From NCBI GenBank assembly GCA_020722625.1, contig DYKK01000068.1:1-12006 (forward strand): 12,006 nt of DNA, written 5' to 3'. The notes below the pieces were generated by a model, which made no database searches, was not told the DNA's origin, and was given only the letters and a program-made list of their open reading frames with translations. This stretch comes from Anaeromyxobacter dehalogenans (GTDB lineage Bacteria; Myxococcota_A; UBA9042; DTJE01). A program made the position numbers and the translations under genes. Positions 6,986 through 12,006 of this stretch are shown here, in pieces. Position 1 is the first letter of the stretch; each line of letters starts with the position of its first letter.

Positions 6986-8920
6986 TTGGCGGGGAACAGG
7001 AGTTCGCGGGCGCTTCTCGTGGTCGTCGTCGTCGGGGTCGCGGCGTGCGGGGCCGGGACCGAGGCCACCTCGGACCGCGCCCACGACGCCATGGAGGCCC
7101 TCGATTTGTCCCCCGACGAGGCGACCCCCGCCGATGATGCCAGACCCGACGGAACAGACCCCGGCGCGGACCTCGATTCCGGACCGGCCGAGGTCCAGGA
7201 TGCCGCCGGTCTGGACCACCCGGATGCGGTCCCCGAGGACACCCCCTCCCCTGCCCCGGGTTTCGAGGCCGTGGACCTGCGGTCCGTCGGGAACGTCCGC
7301 GCGATGTGGGCCTCTTTGGAGGCCGGGTTCTGGGCGGTCGGGGACGGGGGACTGGTTCTTCGTTTCAACGGCGCGGATTTCGTCCCCGCCCCGCTCCCTC
7401 CCACGACGAACGACCTGTTCGGCGTTTCGGGAGACGGGCCGACCGTGGTGGCGGTCGGGGCGGCCGGGACGGTCCTGCGCTGGGACGACGGCCGCTGGAC
7501 CCTGATCCCACCGCCGAGCGATCAGGACTTCTATGGGGTGGGGGTCCTGGGACCGGACGACTTCTACGTGTGTGGCCGTGGGGGGACCTTGGTCCGTTAC
7601 CACGAAGGGACCTGGGAGCACGAGACGACCGGCATCACGTACGACCTGTTCGGAGTGCACGCCTCGGCGGCGGGGGGGGTCTTCGCGGTCGGCGCCTTCG
7701 GGACCCTGGTCGAACTGCGCGGGGGACACTGGGTCCAGTCCCAGATCGCCCTGCCGACCGTGACCCTGCGTTCCATCTGGCGGTCCCCGGACGGGCGGAT
7801 GTTCGCGGCAGGGTCCGGGGGTGCGATTTCCGTGTATGATGGTTTGACGTGGAAAATCCAGGTCACAAATGACCCGAGCGACCCCCCTCGCGACCTGTAT
7901 GCGATCGTGGGGTTTTCGGGGGACGAGGTCCTCGCGGTGGGCGACCGCGGGGCGATCCTGAAATACAACGGCAAGAAGTGGACCCTGATGACCATCGCGG
8001 GGCCCTACCACGTGGACGCGGACCTTCGCGGGGTCGCGGGGGTCCTGAATGCGGACGGTACACGGACCGTGTTCGCCGCGGGCCTGGACTCCCGGGCCGT
8101 CCGTCTCGACGACCCGGTGTGGCACGACCAGCCGCTCGGGGTGACCGGCGACCTGAACGCCGTCACGGTTCTGGAGGACGGCAGCGTGCTGGCGGTCGGG
8201 GACCGCGGGTTGCTGCTGGTCCTGCGGGAGGGGCGAGTCGCGACCCTCGAATCGGGAACGACCAGCGACCTCCGGGGCGTCAGCGGCCGGGTCGCGGCCG
8301 GATCCGGCGGGACGATCCTCCGCGTCGAGGCCGATGCGGCGACAGCGATTTCCTCGCCGAACGCGGAGGACTGGAACGACGTGTGGGACGTGGCCGGGGT
8401 CACCCTCCTCGCCGGGGAGTCCGGGGCCCTGCTGCGCCTGGACGCCTCGGGCGCCCAGGTCATCCCGACCCTGCTGGGAGCGCCTCTCAAGTCCGTCTGC
8501 GTCGCGGGGGGCGCGGTGTTTGCCGCCGGGGACGGGGGGCGGATGTTCGTGGACGAGGGGTCCGGGTTCCACCCCGTCGCGACCGGCACGTTCTCGACGC
8601 TGTGGGACCTGAGACCCGCGGTGGGGCGGGCGGCGCTCGCGGTCGGGGACCACGGGGTCATCCTGTCGTGCGGCCCCGTGTCGTGCCGTCGCATCCACGA
8701 GGACCCGACCACGTTCCTGTATGGCCTGGGCCGCGTGAGCGACGGTCTGGCCCTCGCGGTGGGATGGGCCGGCGCCGTGAAGTGGATCGGCGACGGGGAG
8801 CAGGTCCTGACGCTCGACCCGGGGACGTCCCAGGTGTTCCGGGCCGCCGCGGGCGTCGGTCCGGACGGCGAATCCTACCTGGTCGGTCCCGGGGGGACCT
8901 TCTTCGTCTATCGTCCGTGA
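6986..8920 (+). CDS. Lipoprotein with 14 beta-propeller-type repeats (first of a tandem pair)
   Basis: A 644-residue predicted exported lipoprotein. The N-terminus has Arg5/Arg8, a Val-rich core at 9-18 and the lipobox V-A-A-C with Cys21 as the lipidation site. Residues about 25-92 are an acidic, Ala/Pro/Asp-rich linker that probably holds the domain off the membrane. From about 93 to the C-terminus come 14 copies of a unit centred on A-V-G-x-x-G-x-x-L-R, followed by an aromatic (F/Y/W)-(N/D)-G-x-x-W segment. The glycine motifs fall at about 118, 157, 196, 235, 275, 318, 365, 404, 438, 477, 515, 553, 592 and 633. Spacing of about 39 residues fits one propeller blade per repeat, so one or two propellers are likely, in the style of BNR/YCF48/WD40-like repeats. 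No enzymatic motif is seen; ligand or protein binding at the cell surface or periplasm is an inference. The start is TTG with a good GGAGG. The next gene begins 10 nt later and is a paralogue. Confidence 0.85.
   Translation: MAGNRSSRALLVVVVVGVAACGAGTEATSDRAHDAMEALDLSPDEATPADDARPDGTDPGADLDSGPAEVQDAAGLDHPDAVPEDTPSPAPGFEAVDLRSVGNVRAMWASLEAGFWAVGDGGLVLRFNGADFVPAPLPPTTNDLFGVSGDGPTVVAVGAAGTVLRWDDGRWTLIPPPSDQDFYGVGVLGPDDFYVCGRGGTLVRYHEGTWEHETTGITYDLFGVHASAAGGVFAVGAFGTLVELRGGHWVQSQIALPTVTLRSIWRSPDGRMFAAGSGGAISVYDGLTWKIQVTNDPSDPPRDLYAIVGFSGDEVLAVGDRGAILKYNGKKWTLMTIAGPYHVDADLRGVAGVLNADGTRTVFAAGLDSRAVRLDDPVWHDQPLGVTGDLNAVTVLEDGSVLAVGDRGLLLVLREGRVATLESGTTSDLRGVSGRVAAGSGGTILRVEADAATAISSPNAEDWNDVWDVAGVTLLAGESGALLRLDASGAQVIPTLLGAPLKSVCVAGGAVFAAGDGGRMFVDEGSGFHPVATGTFSTLWDLRPAVGRAALAVGDHGVILSCGPVSCRRIHEDPTTFLYGLGRVSDGLALAVGWAGAVKWIGDGEQVLTLDPGTSQVFRAAAGVGPDGESYLVGPGGTFFVYRP
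7262..8917 (+). repeat. 14-copy protein repeat array, approximately 39 residues per unit
   Basis: The repeats are visible at protein level, for example AVGDGGLVLRFNG, AVGAAGTVLRWDDG, AVGAFGTLVELRGG and AVGDRGAILKYNG. Distances between successive Gly motifs are 34-47 residues, most of them 38-40. Copies have diverged in DNA sequence. The last copy ends immediately after its L-R-like strand, as expected if the missing strand is supplied by the start of the array (propeller closure). Confidence 0.8.
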
Positions 8921-8930
8921 GGAATGCAGG

Positions 8931-10971
8931 ATGCGGCTGCGGAAAGCGGCGTCGCTGATCGCAAGTCTCGCGGGTCTCGCGACCCTCGCGGTCTGCGCGG
9001 CATGTGCGCCGGGACACGGGACCGCCACGTCCCGGGACGACGTTGCGCCCGCGGACCCGCCGGGCACGGACTCGGGTGTGGTCGAGGCCGGACCGCCGGA
9101 CCCGGGCGAGACATCGGATCCCGGGGACGGGCATCGCGAGGCCGACGTCCCCGACGAAGGGTCCCCATCGGACAGCGATGGGGATGCCTCTGAGGGTCGC
9201 GAGGCGGACCCATGGGAACCGGCGACCCCGGCGACCTGGTACGAGATCGGACTCCCGTTCCCGAAGGACTTCGTGTTCAAGGGCCTGTGGGCCGCATCGG
9301 CGGAGGCCCTGGTCGTGGTCGGGGTCGGTCCCATCGCCTACCGGTTCGACGGCGAACGCTTCGAGGACCTCGCCCCCCCGTCGCCCCCCGAGGTGCTGAA
9401 CGCCGTTTGGGGAGCGGGTCCCTTCGACCTGCACGTGGTCGGGATGCACGGTCACGCCTTGCGGTGGACGGGGAAGCCCGGCGTCCCCGGCACATGGACC
9501 GGCGGACCGATCCCCGGGGCGCCGACCCTGTTCGGAGTCACCGGGACCGCAGGGGGCGAGGTGTTCGCGGTCGGGACCGGGGGCGCGATCTTCCGGTGGA
9601 ACCTGAAAACGTGGAGCCGGTCGAGCGTGTCCGGGCGGCGCCTCCTGCGGGGGGTGTGCGACGACCCGTCCAGTGGGCTGTGGGTGGTCGGGTCCGGTGG
9701 GACGGTGCTGCACGAGGACGACGGGGTGTTCCGCGAGGTCTCGTCCCCGGTGACGGCGGACCTGTCCGCGTGCGCCCCGGGGGTCCTCGCGGTCGGTGCG
9801 GGAGGGGTCGCCGTGCGCGCCGGCGCCGGGGGCGTGCAGTCGCTCGGGTCGGTGGCCTACCCCGACCTGACCTCCGTGACCTCGCTTCCGGACGGCCGTG
9901 CGTGGGCCGTGGGACTCGACGGCCAGGTGGTCGAGTTCCGGCCGGACGGCCAGGTGGTCCTCACGTCGGTGGCGGACGGCAAGGACCTCCACGCGGTCCA
10001 CGCCACGTCCGCGGTGTCCGTGTGGGCCGTGGGCGAGGCCGGGGTCGCGGTCCGGTTCAACGGTTCGATCTGGATCCCGAAGGACACGGGGACCCCGTCG
10101 TCCCTGTACGGGTTCCACGCGACCGGGGCCTCGCGGGGGCTGGCCGTGGGGGCCGGCGGGACCGCGCTCGTGCTCGACGCCGGGGCCTTCGCGCCCGTCG
10201 CGACCGGGACGCCCTCGGACCTGTTCTCGGTCTGGCTGACCACGGCGGACGAGGGCGTCGTCGTGGGGGCGGGCGGAACCATCCTGCGGTGGGCCGGGGG
10301 GACCTTCGAGCCGGTCCCGAGCCCGACGCGCCGCGACCTGTTCGCGGTGGTCCAGGACGCCGCCGGACGCCGGTGGGCCGCGGGCGACGGGGTGCTCCTG
10401 AGGCAGGACGATGACGGGACGTGGCGGGTCGCCCTATCCACCCCCGACGAGGACCTCCGGGCGGTCCACGCGCTGGACTCCGGGCATGTCTTCGCCGCCG
10501 GCAAGGGGGGCGCGATCTACGGGTTCGACGGAAAGAACTGGGCGCGGCTCGGCGTGCAGGACCTCCCGCTGGAGGGCGGTGGGACCGCGCCGTTTCTGGC
10601 GTCCCTGCACGGGGTCTGGGCGAGTGCCCCCGACGACGTGTGGGCCGTGGGCGAGTCGGGCTTCGTGCTCCACTCGGAGGGTGGCGACTTCGAGGTCCGG
10701 CGCGCGGACACGGACGTGACCCTGCGTGCCGTGCACGGGACGGGGCCGAGGGACGTCTTCCTGGCCGGGGGTGCCGGGACCGTGTTTCATTTCGACGGGG
10801 CGGCCCTGACACGAGAGACCACGAACACCGTGGCGACGCTCTATGGGGTCCATGCGACCCAGGACGGCGCGGTCTTCGCCGTGGGAGACACCGGCACCGT
10901 GCTGAGGCGGGTGGGCGGGGGGGGGGGGGGGGGGCGGAGAAGGCGCAAGCCAGACGGGGCGCGGAAAATGA
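8931..10971 (+). CDS. Lipoprotein with 14 beta-propeller-type repeats (second of a tandem pair), 3' end ambiguous at poly-G
   Basis: A paralogue of the preceding lipoprotein. ATG at 8931 follows GAGGA at 8919-8923, which overlaps the previous stop. The signal peptide runs to about residue 24, with Cys25 in C-A-A-C as the likely lipidated residue; Cys at -3 is unusual. Residues about 30-100 are an Asp/Pro/Glu-rich linker. Fourteen A-V-G-x-x-G repeats follow, with motifs near 130, 170, 214, 253, 288, 327, 367, 406, 445, 484, 523, 573, 612 and 651. The last repeat ends at Arg660, two residues before 18 consecutive G. As written, the frame continues through Gly663-668 and a basic stretch RRRRK, then into the next gene without a stop, giving one open frame to the window end. 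If the tract had 17 G (or 14, 20), translation would end at the TGA at 10969-10971, overlapping the next ATG. I give that end because it restores a normal gene boundary; the fused reading is the literal one. Likely a surface or periplasmic binding protein. Confidence 0.8.
9237..10916 (+). repeat. 14-copy protein repeat array of the second lipoprotein
   Basis: Units such as AVGTGGAIFRW, VVGSGGTVLH, AVGEAGVAVRFNG, VVGAGGTILRWAGG and AVGDTGTVLRR recur every 35-50 residues, mostly exactly 39. The copy number equals that of the first lipoprotein, supporting a whole-gene duplication of a 14-repeat ancestor. One longer spacing (50 residues, at about 523-573) reflects a loop insertion. Confidence 0.8.
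10917..10934 (+). repeat. Homopolymeric tract of 18 G at a gene junction
   Basis: Eighteen uninterrupted G follow GTGGGC and precede CGGAGAAGG. This is far longer than any other homopolymer in the window; the next longest I saw is eight G, at 7672-7679. It sits just after the last propeller repeat and 33 nt before the next ATG. Length modulo three decides the product: 18 gives a fusion, 17 gives a stop at 10969-10971 overlapping ATGA, and 16 or 19 shifts into a frame staying open to about 11296. Such tracts mediate slipped-strand phase variation in other bacteria, and are also a common place for sequencing and assembly errors. Confidence 0.95.
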
Positions 10972-12006
10972 GGTCCCGCGGCTCGTGGTCGCTCGTGTCC
11001 CTTCTCGGCGCCCTGGCGGCAGGGTTTCTGGGATCGCTCTCCGGCCCGTCCCCGGCCGCCGCCGGCGGGCCTTCCGCGGCCGCCCTCCCCCCTCCCGGTC
11101 CGGCCGTCGTCGTCCCCGTGACCGTGGAGGAGGCCCGGTCTCTCGCGGAGTCGCTGTTCGGGTGCGCGGTCGGCGACATCGGGGAGGACCCCCGGGCCTT
11201 CCGGCTGCGCGGGGAGGGTTGCGGTCGCACCCTCCCCTGCCCGCTCGACCGCGTGCGCGACACCCGGTGCGGCCAGTTCCGGTGGGAACCCGATGAGGTC
11301 CTCCTCTACCGCACGTCGTTCGTGGCGCCGGTGTCCGGCCACCTCGCCCGCAACCGGGTGGTGGCCGTGGACCTGCGGTCCTCCACGGCCGGCCTCGCGT
11401 ACGGCACCCTCCACGGGGTCCTCGTCTTCCCCTCGGCCGAGGCGGACCCGAGGTCCCGGCCGGTCTTTGCCTGGTATCTGACGCGCCTGGGACGGACCCT
11501 CGGACTCGACGTGCGCGACGTGAACGCGGACGGGTCCCTGGACCTCGTCTATACTTACTCGTCGGCGCAGGTCGGGGGGGTCCGCCTGGTGTCACGCGAC
11601 GTGTGGACCGTGAGCGACCTCGTGGCCGACCGCCTGATCTCGTCGGGGGACGCCCTGGCCGGCATGGCGCTTGGGGCCTTCGATGGCGTCCCCCTGCACC
11701 GCGACGACGACGAGGGGTTCGAGCGGGGCGCCTGGCGCGTCGAGACGCTCGAACCGTCGCGGCCCCTGCTGATCGTGATCGAGCGCGCCGCCTTTCCCGC
11801 GGTCGCGGGGCCGGACTGGGAGTTCCAGGTGGTCACGGACCTGGGAGAAGGCTGGATGGAGGTCCTGTCCGGGGCTCCGGAGTCGGGCCGCGGCGGAGGC
11901 GTGTTCGTGGACGGCGATCCCGCGGGCACCTGCGCGCCGGCCGACGCGCCCGCGGGGCTGTCCCTCGGCGTCCGGACGCGGCTGCTCCGCCTGGAGACCG
12001 CGTGCC
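10968..12006 (+). CDS. Secreted protein of unknown function with a calcium-type DxNxDGxxD loop (3' end beyond window)
   Basis: I do not recognise the family. The 346 visible residues begin with Arg2/Arg4, a hydrophobic stretch at about 7-24 and a plausible signal-peptidase site after the A-A-A at 30-32, so export is likely. Residues 184-192, DVNADGSLD, match the DxNxDGxxD loop seen in FG-GAP/VCBS-type and dockerin-like calcium sites. Cysteines at 66, 85, 91 and 101 cluster in the first domain and could form disulfides; two more are at 322 and 346. The ATG at 10968 lacks a strong Shine-Dalgarno (only GGGGCGCGG nearby). That fits translational coupling to the upstream lipoprotein through an ATGA overlap. 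With the written 18-G tract the ATG is instead an internal Met of a fused frame. No stop occurs before the window ends, so the length is unknown. Its position suggests partnership with the two lipoproteins. Confidence 0.7.
   Translation, partial: MRSRGSWSLVSLLGALAAGFLGSLSGPSPAAAGGPSAAALPPPGPAVVVPVTVEEARSLAESLFGCAVGDIGEDPRAFRLRGEGCGRTLPCPLDRVRDTRCGQFRWEPDEVLLYRTSFVAPVSGHLARNRVVAVDLRSSTAGLAYGTLHGVLVFPSAEADPRSRPVFAWYLTRLGRTLGLDVRDVNADGSLDLVYTYSSAQVGGVRLVSRDVWTVSDLVADRLISSGDALAGMALGAFDGVPLHRDDDEGFERGAWRVETLEPSRPLLIVIERAAFPAVAGPDWEFQVVTDLGEGWMEVLSGAPESGRGGGVFVDGDPAGTCAPADAPAGLSLGVRTRLLRLETAC

Noticed and set aside
8924..9193. ATG at 8924 as the start of a small gene
   Set aside because: It is in a different frame and gives no signal peptide or repeats. 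ATG at 8931 gives a signal peptide, linker and full repeat array.
6848..9334. The minus-strand frame of guaA is open upstream to 9334
   Set aside because: It is antisense to the lipoproteins and Pro/Arg/Gly-rich. guaA homology begins at the Met at 6847.
10917..10934. The poly-G tract as a functional G-quadruplex regulator
   Set aside because: Any long G run can fold this way, and nothing in position or flanking sequence supports it beyond the more direct reading-frame effect.
1..12006. tRNA, rRNA, CRISPR array, insertion sequence or attachment site
   Set aside because: No cloverleaf, direct-repeat/spacer pattern, transposase or terminal inverted repeats were recognised on either strand.

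Overview
The window is very GC-rich (roughly 70% by eye) with strongly G/C-ending codons, and it encodes eight genes with almost no non-coding space. Two Asp/Pro-rich lipoproteins with long beta-propeller-type repeats, a GAF-GAF-GGDEF signalling protein and a eukaryote-like long GMP synthetase suggest a Gram-negative, high-GC bacterium of the myxobacterial/deltaproteobacterial type. That assignment is an inference from style; no marker gene fixes the taxon.

Left half, minus strand (6847 down to 97): five genes read leftward. guaA (GMP synthetase) comes first. After a 42-nt gap comes an atypical NAD-binding short-chain dehydrogenase/epimerase (SDR). It overlaps by 4 nt (ATGA) with a phospholipid/glyceride acyltransferase-like protein. 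After 10 nt follows a polytopic membrane protein resembling GT-C glycosyltransferases, and after 58 nt a soluble diguanylate cyclase. The SDR, acyltransferase and membrane protein look like a small envelope-lipid or glycolipid cassette. guaA (GMP supply) and the cyclase (GTP to c-di-GMP) flank it, and a functional link to them is not shown. A short hairpin lies right after the cyclase stop.

Middle (6848-6985): a 138-bp divergent intergenic region separates guaA from the rightward genes. The ribosome-binding sites on both sides are clear, but no convincing promoter can be read.

Right half, plus strand (6986-12006): two tandem paralogous lipoproteins, each with a lipobox, an acidic Pro-rich linker and exactly 14 copies of an approximately 39-residue 'A-V-G-x-x-G-x-x-L-R' repeat. 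They are followed by a secreted protein with a DxNxDGxxD calcium-type loop that runs off the window. The second lipoprotein ends in an uninterrupted run of 18 G (10917-10934). With 18 G as written, the frame stays open and fuses the lipoprotein to the secreted protein. With 17 (or 14 or 20) G, the lipoprotein would stop at a TGA that overlaps the next ATG as ATGA. The tract is therefore either a phase-variable switch between fusion and two coupled proteins, or a homopolymer-length error. This is the most unusual feature of the window.
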